From Trichoplax adhaerens (lineage: Eukaryota; Placozoa; Uniplacotomia; Trichoplacea; Trichoplacidae): DNA of 64,000 bases. The translations under genes and the position numbers were made by a program. Shown here piece by piece: positions 1 through 14,000 of this stretch. The number at the start of each line of letters is the position of its first letter. Position 1 is the first letter of the stretch. The notes under the pieces were generated by a model. That model made no database searches, was not told the DNA's origin, and worked only from the letters and a program-made list of their open reading frames with translations. The stretch lies in assembly GCF_000150275.1 (NCBI RefSeq), contig NW_002060968.1, positions 256,441 to 320,440 on the forward strand, read 5' to 3'.

Positions 1-960
1 TACCATGGAAAAACCCTTGTACTGTACTGTACTGTATGACTTACAGTACAGTACTGTACTGTAGACCTAGACTGTCACTGGACTCAATACACTCGGACTG
101 ACGGACATTCTTCCCATCGCTTATCAAACTATTGTACTGTACTACATAGAGTCCAGTCTCTGGGACTACTGTACTGACGGACATTTTCCCCATCGCCTTA
201 CACTACTGTATGACTTACTGTACAGTAGACCTGGACTGAGTACTCTCGGACTGACGGATATTTTCCGCATCGCTTATCAAAATACAGTACTGTACTGTGT
301 CCTACCATGGAAAAACCCTTGTACTGTACTGTCCTTTGGGGATACTGTAAAGAAGACCATGTACTGTACAGTACTGTATGACTTACAGTACAGTACTGTA
401 CTGTAGACCTAGACTGTCACTGGACTCAATACACTCGGACTGACGGACATTTTCCCCATCGCCTTACACTACTGTATGACTTACTGGACTGTAGATTTTC
501 GGATCGCATTTCGGATTTTATGTAGCGCTTTCAATCGGATTAAATGTTTAGTCGTAGTGGGGTTATAATACACTACTGTAGACCTAGACTGTCACTGGAC
601 TAACACACTCGGACTGACGGACATTCTTCCCATTGCTTATCAAACTATTGTACTACATAGAGTCCAGTCTCTGGGACTACTGTACTGACGGACATTTTCC
701 CCATCGCCTTACACTACTGTATGACTTACTGTACTGTAGACCTAGACTGTCACTGGACTCAATACACTCGGACTGACGGACATTCTTCCCATTGCTTATC
801 AAACTACATAGAGTCCAGTCTCCGGGACTATTGTCCAGTACTATACTGTACGACTCTACAGTACAGTAAAACAGTCTACAGTGTACAGTACGGTACTGGA
901 TGCCTGGCAGTCGAGTACATGTACTGTACATCTTGTACTGTACGGTAGCAGGTCTAGTCA
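1..960. repeat. GTACTGTAC-rich complex repeat array
   Basis: The stretch is built from short GTACTGTAC/GTACAGTAC words mixed with longer units that recur imperfectly. A unit beginning TACCATGGAAAAACCCTTG occurs at 1 and again at about 303. A unit containing CACTCGGACTGACGGACATT occurs about five times (near 90, 250, 435, 610 and 765). No coding sequence is convincing; the ORFs here are by-products of the repeat. It lies directly upstream of LRRC59 and continues beyond the left edge of the window. Similar words occur at about 36940-37570 and 46500-47240. Confidence 0.75.
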
Positions 961-1251
961 GGGGAAAGTCAAACCAGTTATTGTACTGTTGCGTCACCAT
1001 TCAAACGTCAGACTAGCGCAGTGACATTCGATGACTGACTCACCGAGATTATCCAACTGAAAGTGCTTCCGCCATTGAATTCAAGTTTCTCCTCTGCTTT
1101 CCTTGATTTCCTTTGCAGTCCATTGCTAGAAATTTCCTCGTCAATTCCACCTTTGCCTAGGTTTCATTTCCTATCCAACAAGGAGACACAAACATACTGT
1201 GGTGGAATCGGGTAGACAAGAGGAACATTGATCCAATCCAAGACGTTGAAA

Positions 1252-4200
1252 ATGGCATCCAAAGAAGCCAGTCAAAAGCAATTCAAGTTCATCAAAGACA
1301 AATTAGATGGCAATCATTTGGATTTGAGTTTATGCAGTTTAACTAAGATTCCTGTTAAAGAATTGGTAAGTACATTGGTCATTTTGTCATGTCAACATGT
1401 CAAGGACTTGCAGTTATGCTTGGCCATGTTGTCTATCCTATGTCATTCCATTCTTCAACCACCATTGACGTACTGTACGGTAGCCATCAACAATCAGCTC
1501 CGTTCCTGCTCAACCTTCATAACATGCTACTCGACCATGCAGGATGATAGTCAGTTAGTGGTGTATTGCTTCTTCTTCTTTACGATCTCAATGAGTAGAA
1601 AGACTATTCTCAACCTTTCTATCCAATAGAGACACTGTAGGCAGTTGCTGCGGAGTAGCGCCTACGGTAGAGGAGGATTCTATTTGGACAGATTACCGAC
1701 TAAAACGTTCATCACATGGATAAAGAATAACATGTACAGTAAATCATGCAACTGCCAATCGCTTACCAACTATTACTATAGCGTAACTAGTCTTGACAAG
1801 CTAGCAAAAATAACATAACGTTGTCATTGCCAATCCAGGGAAAACTTCTACTTGACATCATGCAATCACCTGCACACCTGCCTCTTCATACTAGAGGCAA
1901 TCATCACCTCCAACCAATGGATAGGAAATTGATTATCTTTGCAAAACACGATAATATCATGACCAAACAATCGACTGCTGCCATAGTATGAAATGGACTT
2001 GAGTGGATAGAAAGTCCTTCAAGCAAAGTAATTGTACGTACTGGATGTGCTATAATCCTACCAGTGGATACAGTCAAGAGTATGATCGACAAACAGAATC
2101 AATGGAGTCGTAGTCAAGTTGAAATTAGAAATTTGCGGTAAAGCAACGTGCGTCCAAGCTATCCTTTAGCACGACCCAATAGGAAGATTAGAGTAGTCAT
2201 ATTAACAAAAGCAAGTTGACACAGTAATTGCAAGTGCAGGTAGAAAGTTGAACTTGACTGGATAAAATCCAACCCTTTGTACTGCACAATGTGCAATGTA
2301 CAGCAATCATTTCACACCATCATCAATGGCCATCTCCAATAAGCAATAGACGAATGCATATCAAATGATTAATGCTTACAAAATGATAGTATTGCAAAAC
2401 AACGTATTCTTATCTTGATAATAAAATATTGTGTTTTATTCTCTTCCTTACATAACTGTAAAGTCGATGATTCCTAAAGCAAATCAAGTCGATCTCAGCT
2501 GCAATCAATTAACCAGTATTCCGGTGAGTTAAAACTACCCAAGTTAACTCTATCTTCTATGTTATATCAGCAACCTCTCATGCAAACATGAGGTCAATCT
2601 GTACGGAGAGGTGGTGTGGTTTAGGCACAAGCATACAGTGAACAAGTATTATACAATGCAAAATAGATGCTTTTTGAGGGGGAATACAGTAAATTGGCGA
2701 ATTCGATATTGAGTACGTAGACACTAAGCAGTATAAAACAACTGCTAAAGGTGTTTTGAGCTGTTCTTATCCTTAAGGCATGCAATAGATACGATAGAAT
2801 TTGATACACAGTAATATCAATGGTGTTACAGTACATAATGTTAGACAAATAAATTATCAAAGTAAGGAAATACTTGCAAAAAATCATTCTTAGAATGCTC
2901 GTTACTCTTCCCTAGTTTTTACTGACGTTGCAATCAGTTTTATAGCTCTACAGATAGGCTATGCCATTCAGTCTTGTCTAAATTTGATCTGTAACTGTAA
3001 TTTCTACTACCTCCATTCATTACTTTGCTTTTATGCACTGCTGAAATAGGAATCATTTTGCACCTTGTCCTATATCGTAATGTTGGATTTAAGTAGTAAC
3101 AAGTTAACAAGCTTGCCGTCGCATTTTGGTCAACTTCGTAATCTGAAAAAATTAGAGTTATACCGCAATCAATTAACCGATTTACCAAGTAGCATGTTTA
3201 AATTAGCAAACTTAAAATGGTTAGACTTAAAAGATAATCCTCTTAATCCAGAATTAAAAGGCATCGCTGGTAACTGCGTGACAGAAAACGAATGCAAAAA
3301 TTGTGCTGTTAAGGTATTGCTCGTCTGATTATAAGTTATAAAGACAATAATTGTATTAACGGTAAGTAGGTAGAATGCGCTCAATAATATGCAATTGGGA
3401 TTATCGGATGCCATTGTTGGCAGGTTGTAGGTCATTTGAAAAAACGACAAGCTGATGAAGAAAGGAGCAGACAAGAACAGCTGAAAGAACAGCAGAAACT
3501 CGAAAGAGGTTAGTTAATCGAGATTGATAATGCTACAAAAGAATTGAATAGTTGTTATGGCTATTATTCCTTGTCAGAAAATAAACCTATTTAAGGAAAT
3601 GCCACTGTTACAATTTTAAAAAGAGTACTAATAAAGAGGAAAGGCTCTCTTACATTAAAATGTATTTGTTTCTCAGAAAAAGAAGCTCAAAAGAAGGCCG
3701 AAGAAGCGAAAGAAAAGGAAGTGCTACGTCGACGTAAAGCAGAGGAGAAAGAGAAACGTAGAAAAGAATACCAAACTCAGTTACAAAAACAACAGAGTCA
3801 AGCTGCTACAAAATCAGTCAATGAAGATACCGATCAGGACTTGGACACTAAAGCAGTTAATTCAGGTGAAGTTCGCAATGTACATTTTATAACATACAGT
3901 ACTTAAATCGACCACTCACATGCAGTTAAGGATACCTTTAATCCAATAGTGTAATGTAAATTTATTACTTAAATATCAATATGGCTTTTTACATTACACA
4001 CTTGTATCGCAATATTAAATAGTTTAACTTTAATTTCGCTGATTGAGACATTTTACAGCTTGGTTTTTCATGTAGCCAAACTTTAATGACGTTGTTATCA
4101 TTCGTAATAATATTAAAGGATTAGCTCGTAGTTACCTTATTTATCTTCTTTTTTATTAATCTTTCATTTTAATTCTCAATTTGTAGGAAATGTGAGGAAA

Positions 4201-4362
4201 AGAGAGTCAGGAAATATCTTTATAACATTGTTACTATTAGTTGTAGTCGTAGCTGTATTGCTAGTAGGAATTCTTTATGGCTGTCGAAATAATTCACACG
4301 AAATTTGTCGAAAAATTAAAAGTACTAAATGGTTTGATTATGTAGCCGATAAAATAATGTAG
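1252..4362 (+). CDS. LRRC59: LRRC59-like ER membrane leucine-rich-repeat protein
   Basis: Six exons join in frame to 295 residues (vertebrate protein about 307): 1252-1365, 2464-2523, 3050-3313, 3424-3508, 3677-3865, 4187-4362. The start is the first ATG; the N-terminus contains DKLDGNHLDLSL, as in vertebrate LRRC59. Leucine-rich repeats (about residues 20-125) end in the family signature LKWLDLKDNPL followed by a Cys-containing NCVTENECKNC segment. A Lys/Glu-rich coiled coil follows (about 125-210), then one hydrophobic segment (ITLLLLVVVVAVLLVGI) near the C-terminus, giving a tail-anchored ER protein. In vertebrates it binds ribosomes and takes part in nuclear import of FGF1. The exon at 3050 restores residues that align with vertebrate DFCGL, which supports the splice choice. 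A polyadenylation signal follows 58 bases after the stop. Confidence 0.92.
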
Positions 4363-4419
4363 GCATGGATAAGTATCTAGTAATACATTTAAAATCTGAT
4401 ATGCAAAGAGGCATAAAAA

Positions 4420-4425
4420 AATAAA
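4420..4425 (+). terminator. AATAAA polyadenylation signal of LRRC59
   Basis: Canonical AATAAA shortly after the LRRC59 stop codon; likely 3' end signal. Confidence 0.6.
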
Positions 4426-4429
4426 GATT

Positions 4430-5190
4430 GCCAGATATTTTTAAAAATTTTCTTCTTTGTCGCTTCGATGTCCATGTGCTCCATGAATAGGTTTAATGAT
4501 ACAGTAATGTTATTTGTGCTCAATTTCTGAATTATAACGCTCCATTTACCACTTCAAAAAGTGCTCTTTAAGTGCAGTTGAATACAAATTGAACTGAAAG
4601 ATTCGCAAGAACGAAAATGTAAATTGGACTGGAAGTTCTGCAAACGTGCTCATGGCAGTATTGTGAAGCTCATATCATAAGCAAGTGTACGGTTATCAAT
4701 TAAGTGAAATTACACTTAAAGCCTTTATTGCAATTATCATCATTACTATCCGTAGATAAAGTTACTGTACCCAAACTCTTGGGTATGGACTAACTCACAG
4801 TCACTTGCCATGATAACCGTGTTCGTCCGCCAAATCGTGAATAACTCTCTGATTATTCATGTTCTATCTGAACGCAATTATTAGATATTCAAGAAGTTTC
4901 TATTATTACGCCAATTGAGGTGCGCTATGGGCAAACCTAGCAAGGACTATTGTACTTGATATACGAGTACAAAGTTCGAATAAATTACAGCGATGTCATA
5001 GAATGATTCGTTTGGGGAATTTTTCAATTAAATGATCTTATCCTAAAATTATCATTTGTTTTTTTTAATATTAATTTTTATAGCCATGTCAATATAAATC
5101 ACACTAGATAATGTTGAAGCACTATTACAATGGTATTTTTATCGAACATGAAACTGATCATCTTTGTTACTATACATAAAATTAGCCTTC
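4430..5190. other. intergenic, nothing recognised
   Basis: AT-rich sequence between LRRC59 (+) and the 3' end of a minus-strand gene. The two genes converge here. No open frame, repeat or RNA gene was recognised. Confidence 0.5.
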
Positions 5191-5193
5191 TGT

Positions 5194-5645
5194 TTATTTC
5201 TGTTCAGGTTTTCGATCTCTTCTGACCACAGGTGATTGCTGACTCAGTCGATTCTAAAATAAAATGGAGGTGAATTAATTTTTGTTTTATCCATCGACTA
5301 TATAGAAAACTGAGTCAATCATGACTAGGAATAAATCAATAGCTGCCGCTGCAGATACTTCTTCTCATTTAAGCAACCTCACACCTGTTTCTCAACTTGA
5401 GAAAGATATCTCAAATCCTGCTGTATTATCAGGAAAGAATCGGCTGCACTGTCGCTGTGGCTTGTGGACAAAGATGTTCCATGATTCTGCTTATCTGACT
5501 GCGAAGCTGCTGATAGGCGTCTTATAACTCTTGCAAGGCGCACTTCGTCGATTGAATTATATATACTCTCGTTATCACTGTCATTGGATGATTGGGATCC
5601 AGAAAGATTTGTTTTTGCTATAGCAGAATCGGCAAGATTCGACTC
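5194..5645 (-). CDS. unrecognised gene, last two exons (partial)
   Basis: Two exons can be supported at the 3' end of a minus-strand gene. The first is 5385-5645: it is preceded by TATTGCAG and followed by GTGTGAGG, and is 87 codons long. The second is 5194-5253, after TTTTATTTTAG, with stop TAA overlapping an AATAAA. The reading is phase 0 across the junction. The protein is Ser/Asp/Gln-rich, with RLARVIRRLSAASQSD and a possible coiled coil ending FLIIQQDLRYLSQVEKQ, then a basic tail. The frame stays open upstream to about 5694, so the exon may be longer. Upstream exons and the start were not found. I do not recognise the family; disordered or coiled-coil cytoplasmic protein is only a guess. 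Confidence 0.4.
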
Positions 5646-5699
5646 CTGCAATATCTGAAGAAGATTTTCTTGGTTCTTGATACTTTGATTTGCGTCGCG

Positions 5700-7769
5700 T
5701 TAATAAATGGAGAGTTATTCCAGTTTAAAACTAATAAAGCTGTTAAGATAATGCATACTCGCCTTTTGTACTAAGAAAATGTACCTGATGTACCAGTAAG
5801 CATTTGCTGTTAGTCTATCGATTAAATGGTGTGCATTTGTTCTATATCCTGTATGATGGAAGGACACATTCCTATCTTAACATGTGGTATTCATTAGTCT
5901 ATAGCATCAACAAACGTTAGGCATTGGCTGGGGATTGCAATTACTTATTTTGGGGGTAATTTGTGTACGTGTGTATAAATATTGCAATTGTAAATACAAT
6001 ATACAAACAAATTCATGGATATTCATCAAACTTGGATGCACAGCTAATTACTATCTGTTTTACTTTTATTGCACCTATTTACGAGGATGTCGAACTGGCT
6101 TCTGATCGCATTCATGCTGTTATTGTTTTTTTTATTAGGTAGCGTTATCCAAGCATTATGCTGTAAGGAGTAAATCTGCTTTGTGTTAGCTATAGACATC
6201 GTCAAAATAGTAAAACTACAAATATTATTTTTAGATTTTATGAAGAAGAAACGCTTCCATAATCATATATTTAAATATAGTTCAGTTGGACATTATAAGA
6301 GCGCTAAAGTTAGCGATAATTTGCATTAAACTTTACATAGCCGCGAAAGAGCTGTTTTTATACAGTATGGTAATAATTTATTTACAGTTTATTTCTACGT
6401 GAATATAACATATGAAGTAGTATTGTATTGCAATCGTTCTATGATTAGGATATCACGAGACGATACGGTAAGTTTTTGGTTATTAACACTAATCCGTTGA
6501 TGTCCGTACACAGTCTTAGAATAAAATTCTTATTTAATTTTCGATACATGCTCGTAATTATAAAGACGGCTTCTAGATTTGTTGCAGTAAGATCAGTATC
6601 GTTCATAATGTGGATTATAAACTTTTGTAATTATTTGTAAGCCATTTCGATTATCTTACAATTGGCTCTATCGGATTCTCCACAACATAGAATCTTAATA
6701 CTTGTGCGCTTAATTCTTTGTTACTATCTTAAGATCATTTAATTTTGGTTGGTATATTCATGATATTTTAGTGTTCTCATCACGTAACGATCTCAGTACT
6801 TGCAAAATTGCCTGTAACACCCAAAAATATACAATTATTCTAGTTTGGTGATGATAAAGGAAGGAGCGTTTTAATAATATAGTATGCTGATTGCTTTTAT
6901 GTCAGAAATGAGCTGTTCTGCAAGATATCGCTCCAGACAGCATCAAACCAGTGCTATAAGCTCCTCGTCATCCCTTTAAATCTATATTTCAGTGGAAAAC
7001 TTAAATATTACATAAAATACGTGAATAGCTAACCTAACACATAAAACAATTCTATGATGATGGAAGTCTTGTTTATAAGGTTGTATATGTAGTTCACAGT
7101 ACAGCTTAAGCCTTGACCATTATTGTTTTCAACCTTACATAGCCGACGGTATGGTATGACGAATTATTCTTTGACCAAAATCATAGTAAAAACTGCCAGA
7201 TTTATTATTATGAGAACAAATGCATTGTATGTATTAAAATATCGATGGTAGAATTTTTGTTTTATGGCAATGATTTAAGAAATTTGAGAAGATTAATAAA
7301 TTCATTAATTATAATCTGTTAATACTGATGCAACTATGATCGAATGAGTATGCCGAAAGAAAAGATACAGTAAGAAAAACAAACTTAAAGTTAAATTTCT
7401 AGTTGGGTTAATCAAATCGAGCGTAGTTAACTTTCGTCTCTAATCCTACATAGGGTTGTGTAACTGCACATTACAATCTATAATTATATAATTTATATAG
7501 AAATTTAAAAAAAATTACCTATAATTTTCACCGATAATTAGAATAGCTTTAAAACAAGGTGTAAAAGAAGTGATGATGTGCAAATTACTAATTTATTTTT
7601 GCATCATACACAAATAACTGAGTAATATCAAATAAAGACTACTATTGGCTACATGTATGAATATGGTTTGGTCCTAATAGAATTAGTAGTTTGTAATCAA
7701 TTTTCAATCCATAGACATTTGTTATAGTAAGATAGTACGGAAGAAATTGTTAAGCTGTAGGGGTACTTT
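5700..7769. other. intergenic, nothing convincing
   Basis: About 2 kb of AT-rich sequence between the partial gene at 5194-5645 and the 3' end of the TPR-Death-Roc gene A. It may contain upstream exons of the former, but I could not join any with a proper frame. Confidence 0.4.
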
Positions 7770-8026
7770 TCATGTTTTGGTAGAGCTAATCGCTAAAGCA
7801 ATATCATTCCGACCTATTCGTCTCAAAGCTGTCTTCAGTCCATCAACATTAACATTTGGGCAATTTTTATTATACCAGATATCGAGAAATTTCATTACTT
7901 GATCGAAAACTCTACTTTCTTGAGCTTTGATTGTATCAACATCGATAAATGGGCCTAATATAGCAGCCAGTTTTGTCCAATCGATGCCAATTCTATCTGC
8001 AATTTCGAAAAAGCAATTCCTTGGAT
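7770..8026 (-). CDS. C-terminal Death domain exon of gene A
   Basis: Last exon, entered through CTCTATAG in phase 1, stop TGA. It shows the Death-fold pattern FFEIADRIGIDWTKLAAILG, then helices ending LRRIGRNDIALAISS. Conserved with the equivalent exon of gene B (20853-21103). Death domains form homotypic assemblies with other Death proteins. Confidence 0.75.
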
Positions 8027-11000
8027 CTATAGAGTTACGGCAATATTGCAAATAAATTAAGATGAAAAATGCTTAAACGAGAAATATTGCTAAATAGTAC
8101 TTGTAATTAATATAAATAATGATTTGCCAATGTAAGAACTTTGCTATATATGTAGAATTTAAAATATAAGATATAATAAGTTTGCATTGCATGCATATAG
8201 AGTACAAGAAATGGCTGGAAATATAGAAATACAATCAAATAAAGCAGATATAGATCAGCCGGCTAATTTTGCACCGAATATTATATCTACGCTGATACAT
8301 TACGAGATCAAGCAATCATTAAACTGTATCTTTGGGATATAGCTTTGTTTTTATCTATAGTAAAATATTTATACAAGTATAAATACTATATGTATTTTTA
8401 TACTTAGTTCAGCTGCTTCTACAACAAATATTACATATTCCTTTCTTGTATTTAGTTGATAAAATATTGAATACATCATAGCAAGATGTTTATTTGATAA
8501 GTGTTACACTCACCATGTCTACTTGCCACTTTTTTCTTTTTACCGAAATTCCGATCACGTATTGATTCTGATTTATGCGATCCTTTACGTTTACCAAAGC
8601 GATTGATATCTGATGTTTCTGCAAAATAGTTAGAGACTACTTCCGTCATCTTGTCAGCTAAGATAATAATCATTATTTTGAGAGATTACGCAGTTAATTT
8701 GAAGAGTAAATGCCGTAATCGATACTGTTAGAAAATAGATACTATTAACAAGATCGCGAATTCATCACTAAAGCAAGTAAATGTTATACCTATTGGAACA
8801 TGGTATAATTTACTTTTATTTACTTTATTGCTAATTTACTTGACAAATACACTGTTTAAATTGAGATGCATTTTAACTTCTTCATTAAGTAATATCTAGT
8901 CTATATCTTTACCCACCGTATGTATTTGTTAATCTTTCCTTTCTAAGAAGCATCCAGTCACGTGTAGGCTTCGATTTAAAAAACTTCTCACATAAAACAC
9001 AACGAATAATATCTACACTATCCGCGAAATAACTATCCACTATTTCTGTCATCTTACTACATTCATTACATCTAACATAAAATCTACTTTGTGCTGATTT
9101 AAACTTTGGCATTCTTTCATTAATTGTCTCGTTTAGTTTATCTCTAATTATTATATGTGGTTGTATCTTACTAATCCAACTACCGATATTATTCTCAATC
9201 CGAGACGCAATTTCTTTCGGATATTTCTGATAGCAATAGAGTAAGCTAATACGAGATTCTTCTTTCTTAACAACAATCTGACATTGATAATCAGGTATGT
9301 AGTATTTAGCACATCGATAATAAACTTTTACTCTTGAGTTATTCCACACTTTTAAACAAGCCGATAAAAGGCAATAAAATATACCGTCAGGAATATACGG
9401 TATAACTTTTTCGTCGTATCCAATGTATAGCCAATCTGATACACGATAATCTGTTAGATCTAACGTACCAACAGATGAATTAAGTAGATAAGGTATAAAA
9501 TATTGCTGGTGACATTCTTTGTTATCAAGACTATCATGTTGATCCTCAATTTTACAGATAATATTATAACTATCCATTAATTGTAACACGAAATCTTTCT
9601 CTTTCTTTTTCAATTCGAAATCTACTACAATATTATCAATGTACGCTTCAGATATTTTTCCAGTCTGATAAGCTTGATTATAAGATTCTCTTACATTAGT
9701 GGCCTTATATTCGCGTTTATCGAGTTTAATAATCGATCGAAATATATTGAGTAGCCAATCGAGATTAGTTACAATCATTTCTTCTACGCCTTTTTTACGA
9801 CAATATACAATATCGCCTATATCATGTAAGTATAATAACATACTACGCAATTTCTCATCGTTTTCATATAACTCGCAATCTATAGCTAACTGCTTTACTT
9901 CTTCCAATGTCATAATATTATGAATTCTATTAATAATACGATTAAACTGTGTTGTTGATGCGGCTTGTCTGCTTATGTCATTAACTGATGTATGCAATAT
10001 AGATGCCATAATATACCATCGAATCGGAATCGATTTTTTCATAAAAGGTAAACTAGACACGATTCGCTTTATTAATTCATGTAACTGTAACGTAGTCTGT
10101 CGACGTTGCTCGATAGCCGCTGAAGATTTATCATCGGGATCGCAATGAAATATGATGTCTGAAAAGCATATATTAGATTTATAGATAGGCATTGTTACAA
10201 TAATAGAATTCTCAAACGCCTTAAATCTACGTTGACGCTCTTGACAATCTTGTATTTGATCGCCATGAGATGCTACTAAGATGACAACTGGTAAAGAATA
10301 TTGTTGCAATTTACCATCAATTTCTACTTGGACAGTCTCATCGCCATCATGGCTACCAATAATCGATGTAAGCCATTCTTGCATAGCATATCGATAAGTC
10401 ATATTAGTTGGGTTTCCTTCTCTATCAATAACAAAGTCATCGAAATCACGAGTAATATTAAAAACTAAAATATAGATACTATTTCCAGATAGAAACGGAC
10501 GATGCGTAACATGATAGACAGCTTGACCTCCGAAATCGACTAATTTACCATATTGATTATCGTCATCTACTATTTCGCCTTTCATATCGATTATAGATCG
10601 CATAAAATCTTCGTACATTAAGATTTTGTGGATTTTTTGTGTTATTGAGACAGTAGATACAAGGGTATCGATAGCCATAGGTCGATTATCGCTAATTACC
10701 GACTTTATTTTATCAGTGCTAATAAATGTGTCTGTTTCTATCGTCTGTATTTGACGATCTACTTTACTAACTTGGATATCTGGGTTGATATTAGGTACAA
10801 TATTCAGTTTTGTCTTGAATTTTTGTATAGCTGCTAACACTTTCCTATACAATACTATCTGGAAGTGATAAATCTTCTTGTCTAAGATATTATATACAAT
10901 AAGATTAACATATCTGCCGGTGTCGTCGATAATCTCAGTTTGGCTTACGCTAATAATTATTCCTTGATTTGTAAATACGTTCATAATAGTCGTTTTACCC

Positions 11001-14000
11001 ACACTTTCAGGACCGGCAAAGATAATTTTAGTAAAATCATTACGACATTGTCCATCTTGCAGCGCTTCATTATAAGCTTTAATGTATTCTTTATCATTGA
11101 TAGCTAAATTAATATTAATTGATCAAATTATTAACCACAATAGGAATAGTTGTTAATATACAGGATCAATATCTATCAACGACTAGGTTATGAGCGTAAA
11201 TTAATTAAATTAAACTTCGTTTACGTAGTAAATAATAGTTTTTAAAAATAAATCTATTCAAAGAAAATGGAAATTTAGCGATTTACAGTATTAATGAAAT
11301 CAAATATTCAAGTTTGATCGCTGTATCATTAAGTAAACTATAGTTGCTATCAAGGTTGACAGTATTTTATGATAGATGAGAAGTAGAACAGCTCGTTAGT
11401 AATAAAAGTAGATAAAGATAATGCAGTATTTTCTTACCATCTGTATATGTGGAATTTTTACTTTTTAAATCCGTATTTGCGACTTTGAGGCTACCCTCTA
11501 TTCATCAATTAATTATATATTAGTGAAGTCACATAAGTGATAGCTCGCAATTCAAATTCTTGAGTAAGTCGTAGAGTTCAGCATTTACCTTGTAGTATTT
11601 TCATGGCATAACTCGATAATAATGGATTCGACTGAGCTTGTAGTAACATAGCGTTAAGATTCTCTATTATTTTATTCTGTTTTTGATTACAGAGACTGGC
11701 TATTAATATTATCAAATGGTCTTGCGATAAATTTCTCTCTAGCCAAAATCGTAACATATTCGTAGCTAAAACCGAACTATGGCTTGCATAACGACATTGT
11801 TGCTCAAGATATTGGATATCATCATTAGAAATGCCCAAATGGATTGCCAAGTTTATCCACTTATCTCCAATACCGTTTGCAATAGTAGAATAACATACCT
11901 CTATAGCGTAAAATACAAGAATATTTGGAATGGCTATTACAGCTATATTAAATAGTTAAAGATTATGTGTTTTGTACATTGTAATCAATTACTGTTCATT
12001 ATCACACTATTAGTCTTAACAAACAGTTAGTGTTAATCGTTGTCGTTAGATATTTGATTTTAGTACAAAAAATTTGCACGGGTGTAAACTCTAGTATTAA
12101 TGTGTATATTTATAATAATTATTTAATGTCCCTTGATCCATTTTACTACCAATTACTAACCATTGAACTTTTCTATTGCGGCTTTTTCTTCATCGATATA
12201 CTTATTGGTCGAATTATCTTCAATTTCTATATCATTTTGGTCAAGTCCTACTGTATAACATAATTGTAGCCTAAAATTATTTATTTGAATACATATCGGT
12301 AATTGTTTAGGATTATGAAATGTTAATCCTTGTATGGTTAAATTACCTTTACCATTTCAAACATTTTAAATGATACCGTTGTTGATATGTTGAAAATAAT
12401 AGTACATTATTTCTTTATTATAACTTACTGACATATTAATTTACCAAAAGAATACTGATTAAAATATAATTTTAGATGTCTACTATATAACATACTTTCT
12501 GTTTATGGCATTAGATTGCATTAGTACAGGCTCTTTTTAGTCTTATAGCTTAATAAGAATGATCGACTAAACAGAGTTAAATCGCTATGCAGTGTAACGT
12601 TACATCGATATCTAATAAATAAACTGCTGCAACCTTGATCACTACTTTGCATTGAGTGTTGATCTTGATGTTCCTCGACTAGAAATAAAGAACAGAGTTA
12701 AGATTCTTATCAAAATTAGAGCAAACAGGTTATCAGTCCTGCTTGTAGGCAGAATTTTACCATCTAGTGCTACTTTCATGCTAATTTCGTTTAAAAAAAT
12801 AAGTATTGTTACTTAGATAGCAGGTAAAATTTGCGTAAGTTATTTTCTTGTCAGAAACGATCTACGATTACGAAAATTTGTTGTATTTAAATGATGTGAT
12901 GTATAAAGTACAGTAGTAATTTGTACTAAAACTAGGACAGAAAATTGTAGTAAAGATATTCTTCTTGATTTTACCAATGTTATCTTGTTTTGTTGTTAAT
13001 TAATCATTATTTTATATATGCAAGAATATTCATTCAGTTTATATGAATACCGATTTCTAGGGTGTATTACTTTCTTAGAGTTTGTCATTTGAAAGAAAAC
13101 TCTTTTATTGTGCTGAGTAGGTGATGGACTTTTAGCTCATTACTTCTCTTTTATGGGATATTCTGATGATAAACCCTTCAACGTTGAACTTGTTGTAATG
13201 TCGTCATGTCATAACACTAAACTTACGTACTATTTGAAATAAAATATAATGTCCAATGGCAAAAATGCTTCATCGACTAATGTATGCTTGATTTAATATC
13301 GCTTAAATAAGTTATTAAAATTTTCTAGTTGGGTCAGTAATGTTGATGTCTAATTCTGTTTACTAATAATTGGAAATACAAGTTTTAGTTTTGAACTACA
13401 CATGAGAAAATTCATAAATAGTAATTGGACTGTACCAATCTGTTCATAAATTGTCCTTCAACACGATTAATATTTTGGGCAGAAGAAACATTAGGAAAAT
13501 CATGAACTAATTTGCAAAATTCAAGTTGATTTAGCTTATAAATTAAGGCTGTAAAGGAGTCAAAGACTTGTTGTATGGAAGTATTACGATATAGAATATC
13601 ATTCCTAATTGGGCTAAATGAATTATATAATATAGAACTGCTGTCTATTAAAATTGAATGAATGAAGGATGGCTCTCTTTTCAATCCAAATGCTATGCTT
13701 TAAAATCATTACTGTTTATTATGAGAACGTAAACTGTTTATGTTACACTCATTAATCATTAATTATAATATAATTGGAGTAGAACTAGGTATGGAGAGAA
13801 ATATGAAGTTAATTGCTATCGATGACATTCATGCTACTACCGTATTCTAGCGACAGTAGTTGTTGATGGAAAGAAAGAACAAAAACATGAGTGTGGTATA
13901 TTAGTGAGTTTGAATTTTCAGATCCGATTAAGGTTCAATTATTCGGTATGTTCCTTTTAACTTTAAAATGAGTGAAGTGGTCCAAGTAGATGCCGTATCT

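Noticed and set aside
677-1000. Cys/Tyr/Thr-rich ORFs on both strands over the first kilobase
   Set aside because: Translations of the GTACTGTAC repeat, not genes.
13412-13684. 90-codon minus-strand ORF inside the gene A intron
   Set aside because: The corresponding region of gene B has non-triplet length differences and stops, so it does not behave as coding.
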